From contig JAKSZU010000005.1 of the NCBI GenBank assembly GCA_026018925.1, forward strand, positions 26,065,802-26,129,801: a DNA stretch of 64,000 nucleotides, written 5' to 3'. Positions 50,562 to 61,159 of the stretch are shown here, piece by piece (positions within the stretch are counted from its first letter, which is position 1; each line of letters opens with the position of its first letter). A program made the translations under genes and the position numbers. Under the pieces are notes generated by a model. The model saw nothing but the letters and a program-made list of their open reading frames with translations. It was not told where the DNA came from and made no database searches. The stretch is from Tupaia tana (taxonomy: Eukaryota > Chordata > Mammalia > Scandentia > Tupaiidae).

Positions 50562-50719
50562 CTGCAAAACAAGAAAGAGAACTGGTTATTTTGGAAAATG
50601 TGTGAAACTAAAAACACAAAATTTCATAGTGAGTCAGAGGTGGTTCAGAGGCCCCTGCTTTCCCTACAGGGAGGACGCAGCTTCTATCTTGCTCAACAAT
50701 CAGCCTGGACATTGCAAGC

Positions 50720-50955
50720 ATGGCCTTGACTCTGTTTCTTTATTCATGGCCGAGTGTGTGCCTGTGCACATCTCTAGATGTGACAGAGACAGAAAGGAGC
50801 ATTCTCCATAGGGTCTGGTCATGCCATGTCCCCTTCCTCCAGCCCTCCAGCCCATTGGATCTGGGCACTCACACATGTGCCTGGCATGTTTCACACGGAC
50901 CAGGCCAGGAATTCAAATCATGATAGCCACGTGGATCCAACTTCTCGAGCTGCAC
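50720..50955 (-). repeat. Old SINE
   Basis: 'tgtgtgcctgtgcacatctc', 'catagggtctggtcatgcc', 'gggcactcacacatgtgcc', 'gccacgtggatccaac'. Confidence 0.55.
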
Positions 50956-51267
50956 AGAATCACTGCACACAGAACCAGTCCTGGATCATGGATGGCACAG
51001 GCCTGGCACAGTCACAGAGGTCTCCAGATACAAACCTGGAGACCAGATGCCAACCTGGAGACCCCTCATGTGGGTCAGCCTCTCAGAGTCTTCACCTTTT
51101 ATTGCTGCACCACCAGCCAGCCCAGCCCCCAGGTGACTCACGCTTTCAATGCTTGGACCCTTACCTACACAAAGTGTGTCTGCCTCCAACAGTTAGCATC
51201 AGCTGGGAGATTACAAAAATGCAGGAGCTCAAGTCCCACTCGAACTTGTTATTAAAATCTGCTGCAT

Positions 51268-51662
51268 GGGACCAGCAGTTAGTGTAATGGCTATGTCGCT
51301 GGACTCCCATGTAGCTGACCGCGGTTTGAGTCCCAGATTCGGTGGCTTAAACTCACACCGGGCGTGTGTGCGTGGATGCCCAAGATCTCAAGAGGAGAAT
51401 GGAGGAGAAGGAATTGTGGCGTGGCTATCCCCCCTGGGGGGTGATTTCTTGCTTTCTATCTCTCTGTCTCTCTCTGTCTTAAACTCACACCGGGCGTGTG
51501 TGCGTGGATGCCCAAGATCTCAAGAGGAGAATGGAGGAGAAGGAATTGTGGCGTGGCTATCCCCCCTGGGGGGTGATTTCTTGCTTTCTATCTCTCTGTC
51601 TCTCTCTGTCTTTCTGGCAAGTGCACGCACCCTATAGCAAAAAATCTCTCCAAAAAAAAAAA
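51268..51662 (+). repeat. L-type SINE with internal tandem duplication
   Basis: 'gggaccagcagttagtgtaatgg' to 'aaaatctctccaaaaa'. Its body segment 51347-51478 is present twice, making the element about 395 nt. Target word 'aaatctgc' flanks it. Confidence 0.95.
51347..51610 (+). repeat. 132-bp perfect tandem duplication
   Basis: 51347-51478 and 51479-51610 are identical by reading. The unit runs from 'ttaaactcacaccgggcg' to 'ctctctgtctctctctgtc'. Confidence 0.95.
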
Positions 51663-51678
51663 AAAATCTGCATTTTAG

Positions 51679-51834
51679 GGGCTGGCAGGTGGTGAGGTGG
51701 TTAAGGGCGCTGGACTCCACATGGTCAATCGTAGTTCAAGTCCCAGACCTGGCAGCTCACTTTCTCACTTTCCCTCTCTCTTGCTGGTCAAATTAAAATA
51801 ATAATAATAATAAATAAAGTTAAATAATTTTTTA
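51679..51834 (+). repeat. S-type SINE
   Basis: 'ggggctggcaggtggtgagg' to 'aaagttaaataatttttt'. 'aatctgcatttta' on both sides. Confidence 0.93.
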
Positions 51835-51895
51835 ATCTGCATTTTAATAACATCCCTGGGCAACCCAAATGCACATTATATACAAGAAGCCCTGA

Positions 51896-52256
51896 AAGAG
51901 CACCTAACAGCATGGTCAAGAGGACATGCTCATACACACGTCACAGTAAATCCACAGGATATGTATTCAGTTTGCTTCGGCAGATCTGTTTTGGTGATGT
52001 GCCTTCTTTCTCTTGAACCATTCACTCACCTAGTATCATCTGTGAATTCCTGGAAACTTAGGTGTTAATCTTTTTGCCTATGAGTCAGGATCCAAATACA
52101 AATTTCTATAATAATCTACTGTGAAAAAGTCACTAAAAATGTTTTTAATACTGAGTTAATTAACCCACGTGAGAACTATGACTGGCCAACAATCTAGGTT
52201 GCCTGTCATAAAGCAACAAAGTCACCTACACAGAGTGAAAGACCTCCACTTTCCTG
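51896..52256. other. Intron 3 sequence, unassigned
   Basis: No recognised feature. Confidence 0.45.
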
Positions 52257-52440
52257 GGGCCAGCAGGTGGTGTAGTGGATAAGGGCTCTGGATTCCCACA
52301 TGGCTGACACGCAGTTCGAGTCCCAGATCTGGTGGCTTGTTTTCTCTCTTTCCCTTTCTCTCTCTCTGTCTCTCTTTAATCAAATTTAAAAAATAACTAA
52401 TGGAATTAAATAGATAATTCTTAAAAAAAAAACAAAAAAC
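52257..52440 (+). repeat. S-type SINE
   Basis: 'ggggccagcaggtggtgtag' to 'aattcttaaaaaaaaaac'. Target repeat 'acctccactttcc' / 'acctctattttcc'. Confidence 0.94.
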
Positions 52441-52599
52441 CTCTATTTTCCCATGTTGTTTTTTGGTCTCAATGTGGTGAGCCATAAAATGGCATAAAAT
52501 TCTGGCATAACATTTTAATAAGATTACCAGAACATTCCTTAAAACTAAAATTCTTTCTTTCTCTTACTTTCTTTTCTTCCTCCTTTCTTTTCTCTTTTT

Positions 52600-52730
52600 C
52601 TTTCTTTCTTAAATTCTGGAGGGCACATGAGCTTGCCAGAGAGAGGGAGAGAGGGAGGAAGCTCCTCTCAGTGGGGTATGGTCACTCTGCAATCCCTTGT
52701 CTTCCATCTCTCCCTCCTTTTGGAATTTGG

Positions 52731-52765
<35 letters not shown>

Positions 52766-52868
52766 CGTGCACCAAATGTGTTTCTCCAGACTCTGGTGCC
52801 AAGATTTAAACTGCAGTTGGCCATATTAAAATCAGGCCTTTTAACCACCACTAGGCTATGGGGTCAAT
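52600..52868 (-). repeat. Old SINE with CA repeat
   Basis: 'agggcacatgagcttgccag', (CA)n 52732-52766, head end 'ctatggggtcaatcc'. Preceded by a CT-rich tail tract 52550-52610. Confidence 0.72.
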
Positions 52869-52889
52869 CCCAAACTGAAATTATTTTCT

Positions 52890-53150
52890 TTCTTTCTTTT
52901 TTTTTTTTTAATGGTTTTTGCCATAGGGAGCGTGCACTCACCAAAGAGAGGCAGAGAGGCAAAATGAGAAATTATGCCCCAACCCACCCCAGGAAGGATG
53001 GCATTCCCTTCTCTCCCCTTCTCTTCTTGGGATATGGGGCATGAATGCACATGTGCCCGGCATGATTTTTAAGCTGCCGGGTCTGAGACTCAACCCACAG
53101 TGGGCCATGTGGAATCCAGCGTGTTAACCACCAGCCCTCCTGCTAGCCCC
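52890..53150 (-). repeat. L-type SINE, diverged
   Basis: 'atggtttttgccatagggagc' to 'cctcctgctagcccc'. Confidence 0.85.
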
Positions 53151-53165
53151 ACAGCTAGAATTCTT

Positions 53166-53427
53166 TTTATTTTTTTGGAGAGGACTTTGCTATAGGGCAT
53201 GTGCGCTCGCCAGAAAGACAAAGAGACTCAGAGAGACAGAAAGTGAGAAATCACCCCCCGGGACGATGGCCACACAGCAATTCCTTCTCCTCCATTCTCC
53301 TCTCGGGATCTTGGGCAGGCATGCACACGCGCCCAGCATGAGTTTAAGCCATCAGGTCCGGGACTCGAACTGCGATCGACTACATGGGAGTCCAGTGATG
53401 TAGCCATTATACCAACTGCTGGCCCCG
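53166..53427 (-). repeat. L-type SINE
   Basis: 'gagaggactttgctatagg' to 'accaactgctggcccc'. Target repeat 'cacagctagaattctt' / 'cacagctaaaattctt'; the neighbour to the left ends inside the same word. Confidence 0.95.
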
Positions 53428-53633
53428 TCACAGCTAAAATTCTTAATGGAAGAGTGGTTTGATTTAACTCCAAAGATAAAAGAAATAGTAATAATAATGA
53501 TGAAAGTAAGTAATACAATCTCAAAAAAGAGAAGGAAAATGCTGTGTTCCAAGATTTAGAACTAAACTTCAGAATTATATTCACTGTCTTGAAAATTACT
53601 TAAGCGTTTCTTTGACCTTAAAGAGCAAATACA
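53428..53633. other. Intron 3 sequence, unassigned
   Basis: No recognised feature. Confidence 0.4.
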
Positions 53634-53918
53634 GGGACCAGCAGGTGGCATAATGGTTACATTGTGTGGTGCTTAAGACACTGGATTCCTACAGGGCTGA
53701 CCACAGTATGAGTCCTGGGCGCAGTGGCTTGAAAATCATACTGGGTGTGTGTGCGTGCATGCCCAAGATCCCAGGAGGAAAACGGAGAAGAGATTGCAGC
53801 ATGGTCACCCTCTGCCCCCACAGAGTGACTTTTCGCTTTTTCTCTCACTGTCTCTCTCTCTCTCTGTCTCCTCTCTGGGGAGCACACTTGCCCTATGGCA
53901 AAAAACTAAAAAAAAAAG
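53634..53918 (+). repeat. L-type SINE with chimeric head
   Basis: 'gggaccagcaggtggcataatgg' followed by a second partial head 'tgtggtgcttaagacactgg', as if L and S heads were joined. Ends 'atggcaaaaaact'. Confidence 0.88.
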
Positions 53919-53929
53919 AAGTTTTTGTT

Positions 53930-54160
53930 TTGTTTAATTTGCAGAGGGTATATGCACTCCAGAGAGAGAGAAAAAGCAAGAAAGCACTGCCTATGGGGAA
54001 TGGTCCCTGAAATACCTTCTCCTCCAACTCTCCCTCATCTTGGGATTTTGAGCACACATGCACATGTGCCCAGCATGTTTTTCAAGCCGCTGGGCCCAGG
54101 ACTTGAACAGTCAGCCATGTAGGATCCAACCACCTGAGTCGCTACACCACTGGCTGGCCA
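53930..54160 (-). repeat. Old L-type SINE
   Basis: 'atttgcagagggtatatgc' to 'accactggctggcc'. Confidence 0.75.
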
Positions 54161-54369
54161 GAAAGGTGGTTTTGAATCATAAAGTGGGCATTTAAATGGC
54201 CTATGTCCTTTGACCTGTCTGATTTCTGCACAAGGGCAAGGACAGCAGGGGGAAGCAATCGGCATAGAGGTAGACAAGGTTTGGCCTGATCCATAAATCT
54301 TGGTTGAGATATTTTCCTGGGTAATAAGACCAATGTTTTTTACAGACAGATCTATCTATCTACCCATAT

Positions 54370-54439
54370 ATTTAAAAGAATTATTTATTTAATTTTATTT
54401 ATTATTATTTAATTTGCTATAGGGCATGTGCGCTTTACC

Positions 54440-54481
<42 letters not shown>

Positions 54482-54571
54482 TGGAAAAGTAAGCTGCCAG
54501 ATCTGGGACTTGAACTACAGTCAACCATGTGGAAGTTCAGTACCTTAACCACCACACCACCTGCTGGCCCT
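54370..54571 (-). repeat. S-type SINE with (GA)n
   Basis: 'agaattatttatttaattt ... gctatagggcatgtgcg', (GA)17, head ending 'ccacctgctggccc'. Confidence 0.92.
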
Positions 54572-54848
54572 GAGATCAATATCTTACTAAAATATTTTCT
54601 GAATATCAGAACGACATTGCAGTCTTATCATATTGCTAAACAAGATAGATAAAACCAAACGTTCTCTCCCCAAGCATTTCCCAGAAAGGAATGTTTTGTT
54701 ATTTTAGTCAGAATAGAATAAAAACTTCCTAACTTTTTATCTTTAATGTAATATCCAATTAAAAAAAAAAAAAAGACACTTGAAACTTCCCGAGTGTTCT
54801 TTTCACTATTTATTTTCCATTTGCCAACCACTCACTGTTTTCTATATA
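54572..54848. other. Intron 3 sequence, unassigned
   Basis: No recognised feature. Confidence 0.4.
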
Positions 54849-54851
54849 TGA

Positions 54852-54925
54852 AGGGTTTTCAGAAAGTTCACCAAAAAATGCGTATTATGAAAACACTATT
54901 CATGGATTTAAATTGTTAACTAGAT
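54852..54925 (+). mobile_element. MITE left half, interrupted by a SINE
   Basis: 'ttttcagaaagttcaccaaa', 'tgcgtattatgaaaacac', 'tattcatggatttaaatt'. A right part may follow the SINE at 55190-55215 ('gacttcattac'). Confidence 0.6.
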
Positions 54926-55188
54926 TTTTTTATTATTGTTGTTGTTGTTGTTGTTTTTGTTAGCTAAAGGACACGTGAGTTCACTGAAGACAGAGGAAAA
55001 GTGAGAAATAATCCCCCAGGGTGACGGTCATACCACAGTCCCTTCTCCTCCATTCTCCTCTTGGGATTTTGGCATGCATGCACATGTGCCCACTGTGTTT
55101 GTCATGCTACCAGGTCTGGGACTTGAACCGCACAGTTGGCCGTGTGGGATCCAGTTGCCTTAGCCACCATGCCACCGGCTTGCCCCTA
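54925..55188 (-). repeat. Old L-type SINE
   Basis: (GTT)n tail, 'gttagctaaaggacacgtg', head end 'ccaccggcttgcccc'. Confidence 0.8.
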
Positions 55189-55265
55189 GACTTCATTACT
55201 TATAGCAATTTTAGATTTACCAAAAAAAAAAAAAAAAAAGAAAAAATTGAACAGAAAATACAGGG

Positions 55266-55518
55266 GGACCAGCAGTTAGCATAATGGCTATGTCGCTGGA
55301 CTCCCACATAGTTGACCGCAGTTCAAGTCCCAGACCCAGTGGCTTAAACTCATGCTGCGCGCGTGTGCGTGCGTGCCCAAGATCCCGAGAGGAGAATGGA
55401 GGAGAAGGGATTGCGGCGTGACCATCTCCCCGGGGGGTGATTTCTCGCTTTCTGTCTCTCTGTCTCTCTCTGTCTGGCAAGTGCATGTGCCCTATAGCAA
55501 AAACCTCTCTAAAAAAAA
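55266..55518 (+). repeat. L-type SINE
   Basis: 'gggaccagcagttagcataatgg' to 'aaaaacctctctaaaaa'. Target repeat 'gaaaatacaggg' on both sides. Confidence 0.96.
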
Positions 55519-55579
55519 GAAAATACAGGGAAAGCCTATATACTCCCTTCCCTCCACACACACAGTTTCCCTTATTCTT

Positions 55580-55802
55580 TTTTTTTTTTAAAAAAAAGAC
55601 AGAGAGAGAGACAGAAGGCGAGAAATCACCCCCTGGGGGGATGGCCACGCCGCAATCCCTTCTCCTCCACTCTCCTCTCGGGATCATGGTCACGCACGCA
55701 CACACGCCCGGCGTGAGGTTAAGCCACCGGGTCCAGGACTCGAACCGCGGTCAACTACGTGAGAGTCCAGCGACATAGCTATTACGCTAACTGCTTGTCC
55801 CC
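55580..55802 (-). repeat. L-type SINE with internal deletion near its tail
   Basis: The T tract runs straight into 'aaagacagagagagagacag'; the 'gaggtttttgctataggg' part is lost. Target repeat 'cagtttcccttattctt' on both sides. Confidence 0.94.
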
Positions 55803-56043
55803 CAGTTTCCCTTATTCTTAATGTCTGGCATAGGTGTTTATATTTGTTACAACTGATAAACCAACATTGATCAATTATTATTAATCAAAGTCCCTAGTTT
55901 ACTTTATGGTTTATTTCTGTGATGTACGTCCTATGGTATCCAACAGATATATAATGTCATGTGTCCATGTCCTAATTCTATTTTTAGTTGTTACTGCACT
56001 GGAGATATAATAGACATGGACAGAAACTTTAAAAGGAATTCCA
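55803..56043. other. Intron 3 sequence, unassigned
   Basis: No recognised feature. Confidence 0.4.
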
Positions 56044-56190
56044 GGTGCTGGCAGGTGGCATACTGCTTAAGGTGATATATTCCCACATGGCCAACCACAG
56101 TTTGAGTCCCAGACCTGGAGTCTTGCTTTCTTGCTTTCCCTTTCTCTCTCTGGTCAAATCAAAAAATAATAATAAATAAAAAGTAAAATG
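56044..56190 (+). repeat. S-type SINE
   Basis: 'ggtgctggcaggtggcatac' to 'ggtcaaatcaaaaaataat'. Confidence 0.9.
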
Positions 56191-56219
56191 TATGTTTTTG
56201 TTTTTTTTTAAAAGTGGGG

Positions 56220-56468
56220 TGGGGGCTGAAGATGGTGTAATGATGATATCACTGGACTCCCACGTAGTCGAAGGCAGTTTGAATTCCAGACGCAGCAGCT
56301 TACATGCTGGGAGTGTGTACATGTGTGCCCAAAATTCCAAGAGGAGAACGGAGAAGAGATTATGGCATGGCCATCCCACCTAGGGGATGATACCTCGTTT
56401 TCTCTCTGTCTCTCTGGTGAATACACACGCCCTAAAGCAAAAATATCTCTCTTTAAAAAAAAAAAAAG
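56220..56468 (+). repeat. L-type SINE, diverged
   Basis: 'gggggctgaagatggtgtaatg' to 'gcaaaaatatctctctttaaa'. Confidence 0.85.
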
Positions 56469-56504
56469 AGAGACACAGAAAATAAATACCAAATGAAACA
56501 CATT

Positions 56505-56767
56505 TTTTTTTTTTGGAGAGGTTTTTGCTATAGGGCGCGTGCACTCGCCAGACAGACAGAGAGAGACAGAGAGACAGAGAGTGAGAAATCACCCCCCAGG
56601 GGGGATGGCCACGCCGCAATCCCTTCTCCTCCATTCTCCTCTTGGGATCTTGGGCAGGCATGCACATTTGCCCGGCGTGAGTTTTAAGCCACCGGGTCCG
56701 GGACGCGAACTGTGGTCGACTACATGGGAGTCCAGCGACACAGTCATTACGCTAACTGCTGGTCCCT
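56505..56767 (-). repeat. L-type SINE, near consensus
   Basis: 'gagaggtttttgctataggg' to 'gctaactgctggtccc'. Target repeat 'tgaaacacattttt' on both sides. Confidence 0.96.
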
Positions 56768-56775
56768 GAAACACA

Positions 56776-56961
56776 TTTTTTAAAGAATTATTTTTATTTA
56801 ACTTTATTTATTGATTGATTTTGATTTTGACCCCAGAGGGACAGAGTGAGAAAGGGAGAAAGAGAGAGGGAAAGTGAGAAAGCAAGCCACCAGGTCTGGG
56901 ACTTGAACCGCAGTCAGTGGGAGTCCAGCACTGTGAACCACCATGCTCCCTGCTGCCTCCC
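56776..56961 (-). repeat. S-type SINE
   Basis: 'aaagaattatttttatttaac', head ending 'ctccctgctgcctccc'. Confidence 0.9.
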
Positions 56962-57035
56962 AAGTGAAGCAACATTTTATGCAAGAATATATTCTCCCCA
57001 AATCCTCAAGGTCACTTACTCCCCGACACACGTAC

Positions 57036-57238
57036 CTGTTTTGTAAATCGAAATGTGGCTTGCAATTCAGGGAGTTGTGTTTAAAGACCCAGAGACAGGA
57101 AATGTTCCCGGGGGTGTTGACCAGCACTTGCAGTGTGATAGACGCAGACATGTCCACTTCCACCGCGGCAGCTCTGTACACTGCCCCCGCGCCGTCAGGT
57201 CTCAATGCACACCCGAGGTCTTCTGGGGCTTCTGACAC
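57036..57238 (-). CDS. FLT3: FLT3 exon 3 (start of Ig-like domain 1)
   Basis: 203 nt, as I recall human exon 3, and the most 5' exon in the window. Acceptor 'CTGAAACCTAG', donor GTACGTGT. It encodes VSEAPEDLGCALRPDGAGAV, then YRAAAVEVDMSASITLQVLV, then NTPGNISCLWVFKHNSLNC, then KPHFDLQN. GNISCLW carries a sequon, a domain cysteine and the core Trp. It is the most diverged of the extracellular exons against human, as expected for domain 1, which contacts no ligand. Exon 2 was looked for to 64000 and not found. Confidence 0.98.
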
Positions 57239-57444
57239 CTAGGTTTCAGACGGAACAACGTGAATTCATGAGCACTGCATGTTTAATGCATCTTCTTAGC
57301 ATGGAATCTTTATCAAATATGTGCACGTTGACATGCTGTACGTGACACCAAAGTGTGCTGTAACTCACTGAGAACACGATTGGCTGACATTCTGTTAATT
57401 ATAATGCTCTAAAGAAAAGATAAATAACTCGAAGCTGCATTTCT
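57239..57444. other. Intron 2 next to exon 3
   Basis: No recognised repeat. Confidence 0.5.
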
Positions 57445-57602
57445 AAACTGTTGTATGGACTGTTACCAGTTGAATTATGTCCCCCTGAAATGTATAGATT
57501 GGAGTCCTAACCCTCAGAACCTCAGAATGTGACTTATTTGGAGATGAGGTCTTTACAAATGTCATCAAGTTGCAATGAGGTCATTAGGGTGGGTCCTATT
57601 TC

Positions 57603-57846
57603 AATTTTTTTTTTTTTTTTTTTTTGGCAAAGGGTGCATATGCTTCCTAGAGAGAGACAGAAAAAACAGAAAGTGAGAAAATACCTCCCATGGGGGATGG
57701 TCATGTGCAATCCTTTCTCTTCCATATCTCCTTCCTTTTGGGATTTTGAGTATGCAAGCATATGCAGTGGGCATGTTTTTCAAGCCACAGGGTCTGGGAT
57801 TCCAACACGCAGTCAGTCATGTGAGATCCAGCCACTTGGTGGGCCC
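57603..57846 (-). repeat. Old L-type SINE in LTR
   Basis: T22 tract, 'ggcaaagggtgcatatgc', head end 'ccacttggtgggcccc'. Confidence 0.8.
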
Positions 57847-57884
57847 CTACTCCACCAAGGCTGCTGTCTTTTTAAGAGGAGTTT

Positions 57885-58143
57885 TTTTTTTTTGAGAGGT
57901 TTTTGCTGTAGGGCACGTGCACTCACCAGAAAGACAGAGACAGAGAGACAGACAGCGAGAAATCACACCCCCCCCCCCCCCCCAGGGGAGATGGCCACGC
58001 TGCAATCCCTTCTCCTCCATTCCCTCTCGGGATCTTGGGCATGCACGCACATGCGTGAGTTTAAGCCACTGGGTCTGGGACTCGAACTGCGGTCGACTAC
58101 ATGGGAGTCCAGCGACATAGCCATTACGCCAACCGCGGGTCCC
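57885..58143 (-). repeat. L-type SINE in LTR with C17 run
   Basis: 'gagaggtttttgctgtagg', C run at 57967-57984, head ending 'ccaaccgcgggtcccc'. Confidence 0.93.
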
Positions 58144-58335
58144 CGTAAGAGATTTGAAGGCACATACGAGGAGACTGGATTGTGAAATGGACACCTACAA
58201 GTCAAGGAGGTGTCCTGGGACAGTCTGTCACAGCCCTTCTCTCTTCTCATAAGGAACCAACCCTGTCAATGCTTTGGTTTCAGACTCCAGAACCGTGAAT
58301 CAATACATTTCTGCTGTCTAAGTCACCTAGCCTGT

Positions 58336-58685
58336 AGCACTCTGTTACACCGGCTCTCAGACACTAACACGCAGATAAGAATCGACATAGTAAAGGCAAA
58401 TTGGTATCTGTGTTAGAGGAAGTCTAAAAACCATTATTTTCTAAGCGGATGTCCCCATGATTTCGATGCTACCCCACATGTCTTGTCTGATTTAAATAAT
58501 GAAGATAAATCCTGAGGAAGTGTTGCAGCAGCTTCTGTGGCTGGGTCCCCACCTCCCACCCCTAACACGTGGGCATTGTGCGCGTAAATGCACGCACCCC
58601 TCTGCTTGCTGGCTGTAAGCCAGATTTCTGGTTGTACTTGTTCACTTATTCTGTAAGTGTCGCATACAGTCACTTAGTCAACATC
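58336..58685. other. Intron 2 sequence
   Basis: LTR end, then unassigned sequence. Confidence 0.4.
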
Positions 58686-58689
58686 TGAT

Positions 58690-58960
58690 AAGTACAAAAA
58701 CAACTGCTGGGTACTATGGGATTAGAAAGATAAGACATCGATCTTGTCTTTAAAGAGTCTTGAATCCAGTAGAAAGAAATACCTAAAACACAGGTGAGAT
58801 ATAATGTGTACCACAGAAGGACATCAACTATTTTGAAAAGTAAATTGTAAGTGCTCTGGAACTTTGGAGGATGAAGAAGAGACTTCCAAGCTGGAGTGTT
58901 TGGAATGTTTTATCCAAATCCAGCAGTTGAGGTGGATCTTAAAAGATGGACACAAGATAA
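58690..58960 (-). mobile_element. L2 fragment
   Basis: 'gctgggtactatgggattagaaagataag', then 'agagtcttgaatccagtagaaag' and 'gaagagacttccaagctgg' type text, the reversed L2 3' end. Confidence 0.5.
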
Positions 58961-59054
58961 AGTAAAAAACAACTGTCATACTAGAAGAAAACATTCACCC
59001 TATCTATAGCTGTGTCTGTTTCTATCTATGTCTCTCTGTATGTGTGTGTGTGTG

Positions 59055-59312
59055 TATAATTTTGAATTTGCTATAGGGTGCATGTACTCACCGGAGAGAG
59101 ACAAAGAGGGAGAGAAAGGGAAGGAAAGTGAGAAAGAACCTGCTTGGAGGATGGCCACAACACAATCCCTTCTCCTCCGTTCGCCTCTTGGGATTTTGGG
59201 CAAGTACACTCGTGTACCTGGCATGTTTTTCCAGCCACTGGGTCCTGGACTCACACTGCACAGTTGGCCATTTGGTACCAGCTGCCTTAACTACCACACC
59301 ACCAGCTGGCTC
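59055..59312 (-). repeat. L-type SINE
   Basis: 'ttgctatagggtgcatgtac' to 'ccaccagctggctc'. Confidence 0.88.
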
Positions 59313-59313
59313 A

Positions 59314-59319
59314 CGCTCT

Positions 59320-59399
<80 letters not shown>

Positions 59400-59412
59400 G
59401 TATATATATATG

Positions 59413-59450
<38 letters not shown>
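59314..59450. repeat. Compound (CT)n(TA)n(CA)n microsatellite
   Basis: CT 59314-59369 with two small breaks, TA with single TG steps 59370-59421, CA 59421-59450. Confidence 0.96.
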
Positions 59451-59454
<4 letters not shown>

Positions 59455-59469
59455 CACACATACATACTT

Positions 59470-59842
59470 GAGAAGGCTTTAAAAAGTTCTTGGAAAATAG
59501 AAATAAAGTACAAGGTTTTTGTTTTAGTTTTGTCAGAAGGTTCATGTGCTTGCTAGAGAGAGAGGGGGAAAAAGATGAGAAAGCACCTCCTCCATAATGG
59601 GAGACAGTCATGCCACCATCCTTTTTCCTCAGTCTCTCCCTCCTTTTGAGATTTTGGGCATGCACACACATGTGCTGGCGTGTTTCCTTCAAGCTACCAG
59701 GTCTAGGACTTGAACCACACAGTCCAGTATCCTTAACTACATGCCATGGGCTGGCCCATACAAGTTTATTTTGGTGCAAAAAAAAATTTGCAGAAAAAAA
59801 ATCCATGCAGTTTTTTCATAACATGCAATTCCATGAACTATA
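59470..59842 (-). mobile_element. MITE split by a SINE (inverted copy)
   Basis: 'gctttaaaaagttcttgg' on the left; right of the SINE 'tttattttggtgcaaaaa', 'tccatgcagttttttcataac', 'atgcaattccatgaact'. This is the reverse complement of the MITE interior seen at 6549 and 41091. Confidence 0.65.
59515..59758 (-). repeat. Old L-type SINE in MITE
   Basis: 'gtcagaaggttcatgtgcttgc' to 'catgggctggccc'. Target repeat about 'tacaag'. Confidence 0.8.
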
Positions 59843-60722
59843 TATGCAATAATATTACAAATAAAGGGCTAATACTCCAAATGTATAAACAGCTTTTAAA
59901 CATTGAAGGACATTGGACCAAAAACAGAAAAATGGGGGAAAATTTGAATAGACAATTCACAGAAAAAGATACAAAGAATGGCCTTCAAACAATATTCAAG
60001 CAAAATCAGAGGACTGTAATGTAAAACAACACTGAGATATCACTTTTGATCTACCAGACTGGCACAAAATAAAAAGCATGCAACCCATTTAGTTGGTGAG
60101 GCTATGGGGAAACAGTCACTCTCACACATTGCTGGAGGCCTGCACACAGCTGCAACCCCTCTGGAGGAGAATTTGGTAATATCTAATATCTAATAGAACT
60201 AAATATACACTTACCATTTGTGCCAGCAATCCTACTGTCAGGAATATACCTCTAACAATTAATTGCACCTCTATTTGTAATTACAAAGAGTCAGAAACAG
60301 CCTAAATACTCACACACAGTAGAGTAATTGAACAAAAGATGTTATATCCATAACATGAGTATTTTACAGCTGTAAAAGGAAGTAGGACACTCTATGAACT
60401 GACCTGCAGTGATTTCCTGGATACCATTAAGTGATGATAGCTAAGTGCAAAAACTATCTACCTTCCAGTACGCTACGCCACGTAAGAAAGAGGGGGCGAT
60501 AGGACGTACATAAATATATGCCCGCTTGTGCATACGACGTACAGGAACACTACGAAAATCCACAGCGATTGATTGGTAACAGCAGAAGGTAGGTGGGAAG
60601 AGAAAGGACGCTTGGTAGCAGGGATGAGGAGGAAAGGATACTTCTCATACATACCTTTTCATACAGCTTTGACATCTAAGCCCATACTCATGTTTCATAA
60701 ACTTCAAAACAAATCATTAAGC

Positions 60723-60972
60723 TGGGAACCAGCAGTTAGTGTAATGGTTATGTCGCTGGACTCCCACATAGTTGACTGCGGTTCACGTCCCGGACCCAGT
60801 GGCTTAAAACTCACGCCGGGCGCGTGTGCATGCGTACCCAAGATCCCAAGAGGAGAATGGAGGAGAAGGGATTGCGGCATGGCCATCCCCCCTGGGGGGT
60901 GATTTCTCGCTTTCTGTCTCTCTGTCTCTCTCTGTCTGGCGAGCGCACGCGCCCTATAGCGAAAATCTCTCC

Positions 60973-61003
<31 letters not shown>

Positions 61004-61004
61004 G
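60723..61004 (+). repeat. L-type SINE in L1
   Basis: 'gggaaccagcagttagtgtaatgg' to a (CAAAA)n tail. Target repeat 'aaatcattaag' on both sides. Confidence 0.95.
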
Positions 61005-61043
61005 AAATCATTAAGCCAACAAGCATATGAAGAAAGATGTGGT

Positions 61044-61138
61044 GGTGGAAAAATGTAATACAAACCAAACAAATTCAACAGTATTATAAATCAACAACAA
61101 AGTCATAGTGAAGTGGCTGGGAAAGAAAAGAACTAACC
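61044..61138 (+). repeat. 95-bp dispersed duplication, copy 1
   Basis: From 'ggtggaaaaatgtaatac' to 'gaaaagaactaacc'. Matches 61971-62065 with four mismatches by my count. Confidence 0.93.
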
Positions 61139-61159
61139 TGAGTAACTTCAGACAATAAT

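Larger units (their letters stand above)
51185..51895 (+). mobile_element. MER5A-like hAT element split by two SINEs
   Basis: 'agcatcagctgggagattac', 'aaaatgcaggagctcaag', then 'tctgcattttaataacatcc', 'ctgggcaacccaaatgcac' follow the MER5A order. Confidence 0.5.
57445..58335 (+). mobile_element. MaLR-type LTR (MLT1/MST-like) split by two SINEs
   Basis: 'gttgaattatgtccccctg', 'ctcagaatgtgacttatttgg', 'gaggtcattagggtgggtcc', then 'tacaagtcaaggaggtgtcc', 'gaaccaaccctgtcaatgc', 'caatacatttctgctgtctaagtc'. The order is that of a MaLR LTR. No viral gene. Confidence 0.65.

Noticed and set aside
57529-58185. A 218-residue frame on plus
   Set aside because: It crosses an LTR and two minus-strand SINEs; the protein is the recurrent SINE peptide (ARTCAR, NPFSSI) and not a gene.
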